Shown: piece by piece, positions 8,965 to 15,638 of the stretch
Layout of the letters: each line of letters opens with the position of its first letter
Position numbering within the stretch: position 1 is the stretch's first letter
Origin: Rhodococcus sp. X156
GTDB lineage: Bacteria > Actinomycetota > Actinomycetes > Mycobacteriales > Mycobacteriaceae
Length of the DNA: 64,000 nucleotides
Direction: 5' to 3'
Assembly (NCBI RefSeq): GCF_004006015.1
Contig: NZ_CP034766.1
Coordinates: 186,001-250,000, forward strand
Made by a program: the position numbers and the translations under genes
The notes under the pieces: generated by a model
Databases searched by the model: none
The model's input: only the letters and a program-made list of their open reading frames with translations
Told to the model about the DNA's origin: nothing

Positions 8965-9014
8965 GGCACCGCGAGAAGCCCCGCACCACCCGGTGCGGGG
9001 CTTCTCGCGGTGCC
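8965..9014. terminator. Strong bidirectional terminator, 23-bp perfect stem
   Basis: Arms 8965-8987 and 8992-9014 are perfect reverse complements with a 4-base loop (ACCC). The hairpin fills almost the whole gap between the convergent aldehyde dehydrogenase (stop 8955) and acetamidase (stop 9019), so it should terminate both transcripts. Confidence 0.85.
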
Positions 9015-9018
9015 GGGC

Positions 9019-10107
9019 TCAGGCCCAGGCGGGGAAGTCCTTCTTGCTGATCAGGCAGTGCACGCCCTTGACGTCGTCCACCACCTGGCTCACCACGAAG
9101 TTGCCGGCCGCGCTGAGGTAGAGGTAGGCCACCGACGGCGGCACCTCCGCCACCTCGGCCAGCACCCGGATGGCCTCGCGCACGCACTTGCGCATCGCCT
9201 CGTCCAGGTCGCGGTCGAGCCCGATGGCCACCCAGTGGGTGGGGGTCTCGCCGACGGGGCCGTCCAGCGCGCCCACCGAGGCGAAGGCCGCGTCCGGGGT
9301 GAGCACGGTGAGGCGCACGGTGGTGCGCAGCGAGGCCTCCAGCGCGGTCAGCGACACCTCGCCGTTGCCCTGGGCGAAGTGTGGGTCGCCCAGGTAGTAG
9401 CCCGCCCCCGGCACCTGCACCGGCAGGTACATGGTGGAGCCACTGCCCAGGTCGCGGACGTCGAGGTTGCCGCCGTGGCGGCCCGGCGGGATGGTGTTGA
9501 GCGCCTCCTCGGTGGCCGCGGTGACCCCGGACAGGCCCATGAAGGGGTGCAGCGGGAAGGTGATGCCGCTGCCGGAGTCCCAGCGCATGGTCGCGGTGTG
9601 CGCGGCCAGGTCCACGGTGCAGAACTGGCTGAGCAGGTTCACCGGCTCGCCGGTCTCGTCGTCGACGGGGCGCTCGCCGGCCAGGCAGCCCAGCCCGTGC
9701 CGGCTGGAGACCACGCCGTAGGGCACCCGCGGGTCCAGCTGCAGGTACTCGATCTTGAGCACGTCACCGGGGCGCGCGCCCTCCACGTGGATGGGCCCGG
9801 TGACCACGTGCGGGCCGTCCGGGCCGCGGGTGTGCACCACGTCGGAGGCGGCCAGCTCCGCCAGGTCGGTGAGCACGTCGTCGGCGGCCACGCCGTGGCT
9901 GTCGAAGTAGGTCAGCGGGTCGCGGCCCTGGTCCTCCATCAGCCCCTCGTGGGAGAGGGTGTCGACGGTGACGGTCTCGCCGGAGGCGATGGTCAGCACG
10001 GGCTTGCGGTCGGGCGTGGGTAGCCGTCCCCAGGACAGCGCCGCGCCGGTCGCCGTCAGGTAGTGCTGTCCGGGGACAGGGCCGGTGTGAGGTTGCAGGA
10101 CAGTCAA
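9019..10107 (-). CDS. Acetamidase/formamidase family amidohydrolase
   Basis: A 362-residue member of the FmdA/AmdA family, which hydrolyses short-chain amides such as formamide or acetamide to the acid and ammonia. Family landmarks include PGRHGGNLDVRDLGSGS and GDPHFAQGNGEVS followed by TALE, near residues 208-260. The start is TTG at 10107, supported by GGAAGG eight bases upstream; no ATG or GTG gives a better N-terminus. It is divergent from the ring-cleavage operon and shares its regulatory region. In this island it could release nitrogen from an amide produced after ring opening. Confidence 0.85.
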   Translation of the reverse strand: MTVLQPHTGPVPGQHYLTATGAALSWGRLPTPDRKPVLTIASGETVTVDTLSHEGLMEDQGRDPLTYFDSHGVAADDVLTDLAELAASDVVHTRGPDGPHVVTGPIHVEGARPGDVLKIEYLQLDPRVPYGVVSSRHGLGCLAGERPVDDETGEPVNLLSQFCTVDLAAHTATMRWDSGSGITFPLHPFMGLSGVTAATEEALNTIPPGRHGGNLDVRDLGSGSTMYLPVQVPGAGYYLGDPHFAQGNGEVSLTALEASLRTTVRLTVLTPDAAFASVGALDGPVGETPTHWVAIGLDRDLDEAMRKCVREAIRVLAEVAEVPPSVAYLYLSAAGNFVVSQVVDDVKGVHCLISKKDFPAWA

Positions 10108-10203
10108 CTCGGGAGCCTTCCAGTGAGCCGGGGAAGCGGAGACGAGTGCCTCGACGGCTCAAAAACTAGGGGTGCGGCGTTCCGGGCAGGTTAACTACGT
10201 GTT

Positions 10204-10215
10204 GCATTACGCTAT
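10204..10215 (-). promoter_or_regulatory. Candidate island operator, copy B
   Basis: On the minus strand this reads ATAGCGTAATGC, an 11/12 match to the right half of copy A (7454-7465). It lies 15 bases upstream of the -35 box of the ring-cleavage operon and about 100 bases upstream of the acetamidase start, in position to control both. Confidence 0.45.
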
Positions 10216-10230
10216 GACGTCTCACATGGC

Positions 10231-10260
10231 TTGACGACGGTCTCGGGCGATTCCTAGGGT
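10231..10260 (+). promoter_or_regulatory. Sigma-A-type promoter of the dioxygenase-M20-iclR operon
   Basis: TTGACG (10231-10236), an 18-base spacer and TAGGGT (10255-10260) fit the actinobacterial housekeeping consensus. The predicted start is near 10267, giving a leader of about 38 bases before the GTG at 10305, which has GGAAGG upstream. Copy B of the island motif lies just upstream. Confidence 0.6.
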
Positions 10261-10304
10261 TCGGACTGTGCACCGCAGGGTGCCGCGACGGAAGGTGAAC
10301 CGCA

Positions 10305-11201
10305 GTGACCGAGCCGGTGCAAACCCGCCCCCTGGGCCCCGCCAGCGTGGAGTACGTCCGCCTGGCCGTGCCGGACATGACCGCGACGATCGAGTTCCTC
10401 TCGTACCACGTCGGTCTGGCCCTGGAGGAGCACGACGAGAGCCACGCCTACCTGCGGGTGGGCACCGAGCACCACAGCGTGGAGCTGCTGCACGAGCCGA
10501 GCCTGTCGGCCTTCCGCTACGACGGCGTGGGCTACAGCGTGGACGACGACACCGTGCTGGCCGACCTGGAGCAGCGGGTGCGCGCCGCCGGCCACGAGGT
10601 GCTGCCGCTGACGCAGGGGATGAAGGGGCTGTGCCAGGCGGGCTTCGCCGTGCGCGACCCCAACGGCACGCTGGTGGAGCTGTTCACCGACTTCATCGAG
10701 TACGCCGAGACGCCGTGGCCGGACCTGCGCCCGCAGACGCTGGTGCACCCGTTCATCATCACCGACCGCTACGACGAGACCCTGGCGTTCTACCTCGACG
10801 TGCTGGGCTTCCAGGCCTCGGACTACGTGGAGGACTTCACCGCGTTCCTGCGCTGCGAGGACCGCTACCACCACAGCCTGGCCGTGCGCCGCAGCGACCG
10901 CTTCGCCCTGGAGCACCTGTGCTTCATCATGGGCGACATGGACGGCGTGATGCGCCGCCGCGCGCGGGCGCAGTACCGCAACGTCAAGATCCTCGGCGAC
11001 GTGGTGAACCACTCCGCGTCCACCTCCATCGCCTTCTACCTCTACGACGACCAGCACGGCCCGCGCTACGAGCTGTGCGACGGCCACCGGATCTTCACGC
11101 CGGCCGAGCACGAGACGCACCGGCCGCGCCGTCTCAAGCGCGACCCGCGCAACATCGACGTCTGGCGGGCCGAGGCCGACGACCGGACGTGGGCGCACTG
11201 A
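10305..11201 (+). CDS. Two-domain VOC-family extradiol ring-cleavage dioxygenase
   Basis: The 298-residue protein has two VOC modules, as in type I extradiol dioxygenases (BphC/XylE class). In the C-terminal module the expected iron ligands can be placed: His148 (LVHPFIIT), His204 (LEHLCFIM) and Glu256 (RYELC). His190 and His236 lie where second-sphere catalytic histidines occur. It should cleave a catechol-like ring next to a hydroxyl. The start is GTG at 10305 with GGAAGG upstream. It is first in an operon with the M20-like and iclR genes, overlapping the next gene by 13 bases. The substrate is unknown; a non-ring-cleaving VOC enzyme is possible. Confidence 0.78.
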   Translation: MTEPVQTRPLGPASVEYVRLAVPDMTATIEFLSYHVGLALEEHDESHAYLRVGTEHHSVELLHEPSLSAFRYDGVGYSVDDDTVLADLEQRVRAAGHEVLPLTQGMKGLCQAGFAVRDPNGTLVELFTDFIEYAETPWPDLRPQTLVHPFIITDRYDETLAFYLDVLGFQASDYVEDFTAFLRCEDRYHHSLAVRRSDRFALEHLCFIMGDMDGVMRRRARAQYRNVKILGDVVNHSASTSIAFYLYDDQHGPRYELCDGHRIFTPAEHETHRPRRLKRDPRNIDVWRAEADDRTWAH

Positions 11202-12484
11202 TCCCCGCCGAGCACCTGGCGGACACGGCTGCCGAGCTGGTCCGGCGCGACGACCTGCTCGCCGCGCTGGAAGTGCTCAGCGCTGCCCCCGTGGATCGTG
11301 GCGCGGAGCGCGGCTGCGCCGAGGCGCTGGCGGCGTGGAGCCGGCAGCGCTGGCCGCAGCTGGGCTTCACGGTGCAGGACACAGGCGCTGGCGGGGCCAA
11401 CCTGGCGGCGAGCACCGGGTCGGACCGCGGCGGAGTGCTGCTGTGCTCGCACCTGGACACCTCCACCTCCGGCGAGGGCACGGTGCATCGCGAGGTCACC
11501 GGCTCCACCACGCCGTACCAGCCAGGCGTGTGCCTGGACGGTGACGCGGTGTCGGGGTTCGGCCTCGGGGTGGCCCGGGCGCCGGCGGCGGCGGTGCTGG
11601 TCGGCTACGCCGCGGCCGCCACCGCGCTGGCCGAGGCCGGGGTGGCCGGCACCGTGCAGCTGCTGCTGGCCAGCGGTGGCACCCACCGCAACACCGCGCT
11701 GGCCGAGCCACCGCAGCCGGCCTGCTCGGGGGTTCGGCACTACCTGGACCACGGTGGTGCACCCGACGCGGTGATCGTGGGCAAGTCGGGCCCGCCCGGG
11801 GTGCTGCACGAGGAGCCGGGGGCGGCGTTCCTGCGCATCCGGGTGAGCGCGCCCGGCCCGGGGGTGGTGCTCTTCCGTGACCAGGCGCAGCCGGTGGGCG
11901 GGCTGCCCCAGCACGTCGGCCTGGTGTGCGCGGCGTTCGAGGCGTGGCGCGGGCAGTGGCGGGCGCTGCCCACCACCGGGCAGACCGGGCGGGAGGCCGG
12001 CATCGGCGCCATCCGCACCGGCGCGGTGGCCAAGCCTGACCTGCTGCCGGCGCACCTGGACCTGTTCGTCTACCTGGTGTCGGCCCCCGGCGACGAGCTG
12101 GGCGCGCACCTGGACCGGCTGCACAACACCCTGGTGGGGCACCTGCGCGGCAGCCCGCTGGCCGGCTGCACGGTGGAGGTGACGGTGGGCGACGCGGAGC
12201 CGGGCGGCGCCACGCCGGCGTCGGCGCCCATCGTGGAGCTGGTGCGCGCCGCGCGAGCCCGCCACCTGCAGCGCGGCGGAGAACCGGACATCACCGGGTG
12301 GACCGGCTCCACCGACGGCGTGCTGTTCCGCGCCCGGGGGATCGACACCGTGCGCGCCGGACCCCAGGTTCGAGCCGATCCTGACCGGCCTGGACGGGAT
12401 GTGTGCTCGGCGGAGGAACTTGTACGGTACGCACAGGTGTACGCAGCTGCGGCCGTGCGCTTCGCGGTCAACAGGGGAGAGTGA
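11189..12484 (+). CDS. M20 peptidase-like protein with degenerate metal site
   Basis: This 431-residue protein resembles M20/ArgE-DapE amidohydrolases in layout. An N-terminal H-x-D is kept (His88, Asp90 in CSHLDTST). However, the bridging Asp segment reads GFGLGVARAPAAA, the usual Glu-Glu pair is replaced by ASGGTHRN, and VGKSGP stands where VGEP is normal. The late metal His also seems absent. These placements are by eye. If right, it is not a normal two-metal hydrolase and may bind, scaffold or act differently. The GTG start at 11189 overlaps the dioxygenase by 13 bases, and its stop overlaps iclR (GTGA), so it is translated with the island operon. Confidence 0.55.
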   Translation: MGALIPAEHLADTAAELVRRDDLLAALEVLSAAPVDRGAERGCAEALAAWSRQRWPQLGFTVQDTGAGGANLAASTGSDRGGVLLCSHLDTSTSGEGTVHREVTGSTTPYQPGVCLDGDAVSGFGLGVARAPAAAVLVGYAAAATALAEAGVAGTVQLLLASGGTHRNTALAEPPQPACSGVRHYLDHGGAPDAVIVGKSGPPGVLHEEPGAAFLRIRVSAPGPGVVLFRDQAQPVGGLPQHVGLVCAAFEAWRGQWRALPTTGQTGREAGIGAIRTGAVAKPDLLPAHLDLFVYLVSAPGDELGAHLDRLHNTLVGHLRGSPLAGCTVEVTVGDAEPGGATPASAPIVELVRAARARHLQRGGEPDITGWTGSTDGVLFRARGIDTVRAGPQVRADPDRPGRDVCSAEELVRYAQVYAAAAVRFAVNRGE

Positions 12485-13278
12485 GTGCACTGACAACCAG
12501 CACGGGTCCGGCCACGGCCGACGACCACGACGACGGGTCTGCGCAGGGCCGGGGCCGGGCGCCGGCCATCCAGGCGGTGGAGCGGGCCGCGGTCATCCTG
12601 GCTGCGTTCACCCCACAGCGACCGCGGATGAGCCTGAACGAGATCACCGCGGCGCTGGGCACCAGCAAGGCCACCGCGCACCGCTACACCAAGGCGCTGC
12701 GGGCGGCGAACCTGCTGCGCTACGACCCCACCGAGACGGTGTACTCCCTGGGCCCGCAGATCCTCACCCTGGCCGCGGCCGCCCGCTCGGCGCTGCCGGT
12801 GATCAAGATCGCCGAGCCGTTCATGGACCAGCTGCTGCGCCAGGTGCAGGAGACGGTGGTGCTCAGCGTCTGGGACGGGGAGAGTCCGATCGTGGTGGCC
12901 TCCAACGACAACACCGACCACGTGGCTCGGGTGGCAGTGCGCCTGGGCGCGCGCCTGTCGCCCACCGCCTCCGCCCAGGGGCGGGTGTTCTGCACCTTCC
13001 TGCCCGAGGGCGAGGTGCCCATGCTCAAGCGGGAGATGCAGACCAACCCCGACTTCGCCGAGGAGCTGGTAGGTATCCGCGAGACCAAGGTGAGCGTGAA
13101 GTCGCCGGTGGTCAACGGGCTGCGCACGCTGGCGGCGCCGGTGTTCCAGGATGGCCGGGTGGTGGCGGCGCTGGCCGTCATCGCCACGTCGGTGGCCGGG
13201 CAGCAGGGCGAGGACGAGACCATCGCCGCCCTGCAGCAGACCGCCGAGCTGATCTCCGCGGAGCTCGGCCGGGCCTGA
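12481..13278 (+). CDS. IclR-family transcriptional regulator
   Basis: A 265-residue regulator. It has a 30-residue Asp-rich N-terminal extension, an IclR winged helix (AIQAVERAAVILAAF, then the helix-turn-helix MSLNEITAALGTSKATAHRYTKAL) and an effector domain with VVNGLRTLAAPVFQDG. IclR proteins usually control catabolic genes through a pathway ligand. The GTG start overlaps the stop of the M20-like gene (GTGA) and has AGGGGAG upstream. Being co-transcribed with the ring-cleavage gene and the only regulator in the island, it is the best candidate to bind the motif copies at 7446, 10204 and 14635. Confidence 0.9.
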   Translation: MSALTTSTGPATADDHDDGSAQGRGRAPAIQAVERAAVILAAFTPQRPRMSLNEITAALGTSKATAHRYTKALRAANLLRYDPTETVYSLGPQILTLAAAARSALPVIKIAEPFMDQLLRQVQETVVLSVWDGESPIVVASNDNTDHVARVAVRLGARLSPTASAQGRVFCTFLPEGEVPMLKREMQTNPDFAEELVGIRETKVSVKSPVVNGLRTLAAPVFQDGRVVAALAVIATSVAGQQGEDETIAALQQTAELISAELGRA

Positions 13279-13292
13279 GCCTCCAGCCGGGC

Positions 13293-14279
13293 CTAGGCGT
13301 CGGAGGAGTGCCCCGGCGCCACCGACAGCGCCGGGTTGACCAGCGGCGCCAGGTTGTTCACCGCCGACGCCGCCTCGCCGAAGCCCACGCTCATCAGCCG
13401 AACCTTGCCGGGGTACTCGCTGATGTCGCCGGCGGCGTAGACCCGCGGGATCGACGTCTGCATGTCCCGGCCCACCACGATGCGCCGCTTCTGCTGCTCC
13501 AGGCCCCAGGTGTCCAGCGGCCCCAGGTCGGCGATGAACCCCAGCGCGGCCACCACCGCGGTGGTGGCGAGCTGGACGGGCTCGGGGTCCTTCTTGTTCT
13601 GCACGGTGATGCCGGTGATCCACTCCTCGCCGTGCACACCCACCACCTCGTGTGGGGTGAGCACTCGGATGGGGGCGAGCTTGAGCAGCGCCTGGCTGCG
13701 CTCGTGCGCGCGGAACACCGGTCGGCGGTGCACCAGCGTCACCGAGGACGCGATCGGCTGCAGGCCCAGCGCCCAGTCGAGCGCGGAGTCGCCACCGCCG
13801 ACCACCACCACGTCCTGCCCGGCCAGCTCGTCCAGCCGCGGCACGAAGTAGCGCAGCCCGCGGCCGAGGTAGTCCGAGCCCACCGGCAGCTCGCGGGGGA
13901 TGAAGCTGCCCACCCCGCCGGTGACGAGGATGGCCTTGGCCTCGATGCGGCGCCCGGTGTCGGTGGTGACGGCCACGCCGTCGCCGCCGTGCTCCAGGGT
14001 GGTGGCGGTCTCGCCGAGGATGAGCAGCGGGTCGTGCTGGCGCGCCTGCGCGGACAGGGCGTCCACCAGGTCCTGGCCCTTCACCGCGGTGAAGCCGGCG
14101 ACGTCGTAGATCGCCTTCTCCGGGTACAGCGCGGCGACCTGCCCACCCAGCTGGGGCAGGGAGTCCAGCAGCGCGACCGTCATGCCGCGGAAGCCGGCGT
14201 AGTAGGTGGCGTACAGCCCGGACGGGCCGGCGCCGACGACCAGCAGGTCCACCTGCACGGTGGGCGGCGGGGCGATCAC
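13293..14279 (-). CDS. Ferredoxin-NADP+ reductase, thioredoxin-reductase-like type
   Basis: A 328-residue flavoprotein of the TrxR-like FNR class (YumC type). The FAD-binding VVGAGPSGLYATYYAG is near the N-terminus, the NADPH fold VVVVGGGDSALDWAL near residue 165, and the second FAD motif VYAAGDI near residue 290. There is no redox CxxC pair, which argues against a thioredoxin reductase. The GTG start at 14279 overlaps the ferredoxin stop by 3 bases, so ferredoxin and reductase are made together and should form one electron-transfer pair. Its end lies 15 bases from the convergent iclR stop. Confidence 0.85.
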   Translation of the reverse strand: MIAPPPTVQVDLLVVGAGPSGLYATYYAGFRGMTVALLDSLPQLGGQVAALYPEKAIYDVAGFTAVKGQDLVDALSAQARQHDPLLILGETATTLEHGGDGVAVTTDTGRRIEAKAILVTGGVGSFIPRELPVGSDYLGRGLRYFVPRLDELAGQDVVVVGGGDSALDWALGLQPIASSVTLVHRRPVFRAHERSQALLKLAPIRVLTPHEVVGVHGEEWITGITVQNKKDPEPVQLATTAVVAALGFIADLGPLDTWGLEQQKRRIVVGRDMQTSIPRVYAAGDISEYPGKVRLMSVGFGEAASAVNNLAPLVNPALSVAPGHSSDA

Positions 14280-14590
14280 GTGGCGGCCCACTCGGTGACG
14301 GCGGGGTGGTCGGCGCCCACGGGGCCGATCTTGCGGGCGCCGCCGGGGGAACCGATGGTGGCGAAGAACTGCTCGTTGATCTCGATGAACACGGCGCGGT
14401 CGGCCGGCACGTCCTCCTCGTGAAAGATGGAGATCACCGGGCAGACGGGCTCGCAGCGGCCGCAGTCCACGCACTCGTCCGGGTTGATGTACATCATCCG
14501 GTCGCCCTCGTAGATGCAGTCCACGGGGCACTCGTCCACGCACGACTGGTCGGTCTCGTCGATGCAGGGATCGGTGATCACGTAGGCCAT
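14276..14590 (-). CDS. fdxA: Seven-iron ferredoxin (FdxA-type)
   Basis: A 104-residue soluble ferredoxin. Cysteines at 9, 17, 21, 25 and 40, 43, 46, 50 provide a [3Fe-4S]/[4Fe-4S] pair, with the C-terminal tail typical of actinobacterial FdxA. It receives electrons from the co-translated reductase and passes them to an oxygenase. The adjacent P450 fusion carries its own ferredoxin, so the client must be another enzyme. GAAGGAG precedes the ATG. Copy C of the island motif lies about 45 bases upstream, which links this pair to the catabolic genes. Confidence 0.9.
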   Translation of the reverse strand: MAYVITDPCIDETDQSCVDECPVDCIYEGDRMMYINPDECVDCGRCEPVCPVISIFHEEDVPADRAVFIEINEQFFATIGSPGGARKIGPVGADHPAVTEWAAT

Positions 14591-14630
14591 GGCACTCCTT
14601 CACTGGCGTCACGCAATGCAGGTCGTCACC

Positions 14631-14646
14631 GCGTAATGCGAGATAG
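14631..14646 (+). promoter_or_regulatory. Candidate island operator, copy C
   Basis: GCGTAATGCGAGATAG upstream of fdxA. Its last 12 bases are identical to 7446-7457 in the alcohol/aldehyde dehydrogenase spacer, and its GCGTAATGC matches copy B on the minus strand at 10204. The shared sequence suggests common control of the electron-transfer pair and the dehydrogenases. Confidence 0.5.
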
Positions 14647-14801
14647 ACTCGCCGGAGGTGATCGCCGGTGTCAACGCAGATCCCGGCTGCGGCCGGAGAT
14701 TTACGCACTCGTAACCGTGGCGGACCGGGCAGGCTGCCAGGCCCCTTGCCGGCCCCGCGAGGGGCGAGGCCGACGGACGTCGCGGGGGAGCATGGGGCCG
14801 G

Positions 14802-14831
14802 TTGACGCTGTTCGAGTGTCTCGCTTAGCGT
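14802..14831 (+). promoter_or_regulatory. Promoter for the DUF1275 gene
   Basis: TTGACG (14802-14807), an 18-base spacer and TAGCGT (14826-14831) fit a housekeeping promoter. The predicted transcript starts near 14838 and has a leader of about 84 bases, long enough to carry the short ORF at 14899. Confidence 0.5.
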
Positions 14832-14898
14832 TACGGCGACTTGCTCCTGCCGCCCGCGCTGGTGGTGGCAGGGCGTTGGCCAGCCCCGAGGAGCTCCC

Positions 14899-14925
14899 AT
14901 GACCGTTCGACCGTGCGCGCGGTGA
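14899..14925 (+). CDS. Eight-codon leader ORF (MTVRPCAR) coupled to the DUF1275 gene
   Basis: An ATG five bases after a strong GAGGAG opens an eight-residue frame whose TGA overlaps the GTG start of the DUF1275 gene (GTGA). The best ribosome-binding site in the leader therefore serves this short frame, and the main gene would be reached by reinitiation. The single Cys codon is near the end. It could be a real leader peptide or merely a coupling device; nothing homologous is recognised. Confidence 0.4.
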   Translation: MTVRPCAR

Positions 14926-15614
14926 GCGCCCCCGCCGCGGCTCCCCGCCGGGTTGCCGCTGACACCCAGCAGGTGGCGCTGGTGCTGATGCTGGTGCTCA
15001 CCTTCGTCACCGGCGTGGTGGACGCGGTGGGCTACCTCGGCCTCGACCGGGTCTTCACCGGCAACATGACCGGCAACATCGTGATCCTCGGCATGGGTGT
15101 GGCCGGCGCCGACGAGCTGCCCGTGCTGGGCCCCGCGATCGCCCTGCTGGCGTTCACCCTCGGCGCGCTCGGGGCCGGCATGGTGCTGCGTCGAGCCGCG
15201 GCGGCGTGGACCACCCGCGTCACCGCGCTGCTGGCCGCCGGCGGAGCGATGCTGGGAGTGCTGGCCGTCGCCCTGTGGGTGCTCGACGACGGCTACACCC
15301 CCGACGAGCAGCTGGTGATCGCCGCGGGCACCGCGCTGGCCATGGGCAGCCAGGCCTGCGTGGCGCGCAAGCTGGCCATCAAGGACATGACCACCGTGGT
15401 GGTGACCTCCACGCTCACCTCGTGGGCCAGCGAGTCGCTGGTGACCGGGTGGCGCGGCGCGATCTGGAACCGCCGGCTAGGTGCGCTGGTGCTCATCCTG
15501 CTCGGTGCGGTGGTGGGTGCCCTGCTGCTGCAGGTGCACATGAGCGTGGCGATGGCGGTGGCGAGCGTGCTCACCCTCGGTGTGACCGCCGTGGGCCACC
15601 GCGCGCTGCGCTGA
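14922..15614 (+). CDS. DUF1275 (YoaK-family) membrane protein
   Basis: A 230-residue protein with about six hydrophobic segments and the family motif TGNMTGNIVILG near residue 46, preceded by TGVVDAVGYLGL. The function of this family is not established; it is generally annotated as a small multi-pass membrane protein. The GTG at 14922 is chosen because it gives the usual family N-terminus and overlaps the preceding leader ORF; in-frame starts further upstream add a segment without family character. A second, divergent member lies at 38671-39393. Confidence 0.8.
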   Translation: MSAPAAAPRRVAADTQQVALVLMLVLTFVTGVVDAVGYLGLDRVFTGNMTGNIVILGMGVAGADELPVLGPAIALLAFTLGALGAGMVLRRAAAAWTTRVTALLAAGGAMLGVLAVALWVLDDGYTPDEQLVIAAGTALAMGSQACVARKLAIKDMTTVVVTSTLTSWASESLVTGWRGAIWNRRLGALVLILLGAVVGALLLQVHMSVAMAVASVLTLGVTAVGHRALR

Positions 15615-15638
15615 CCCGCGCGCCCTCAGGGGACGAGC

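Larger units (their letters stand above)
14591..14898. other. Regulatory intergenic region between fdxA and the DUF1275 gene
   Basis: About 310 bases without a protein gene on either strand. Going rightward it holds the fdxA leader with its ribosome-binding site and motif copy C (14631-14646). On the minus strand a TTGACA near 14673-14668 could serve fdxA, although no good -10 box fits. A GC-rich stretch includes the inverted repeat GCCCCT...AGGGGC (about 14741-14765). A rightward sigma-A-like promoter follows at 14802-14831. Confidence 0.6.

Noticed and set aside
10268-12484. A long open frame of 738 codons spanning the dioxygenase and M20-like genes
   Set aside because: Its first third is only an alternate frame of the dioxygenase, with Arg/Pro-rich low-complexity translation. 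The protein-like part begins at about 11189, where the M20-like CDS is called.
14741-14765. Inverted repeat GCCCCT...AGGGGC considered as a terminator or riboswitch
   Set aside because: The stem is only 6 bp with a 13-base loop in very GC-rich DNA. No U-tract and no gene end are close by.
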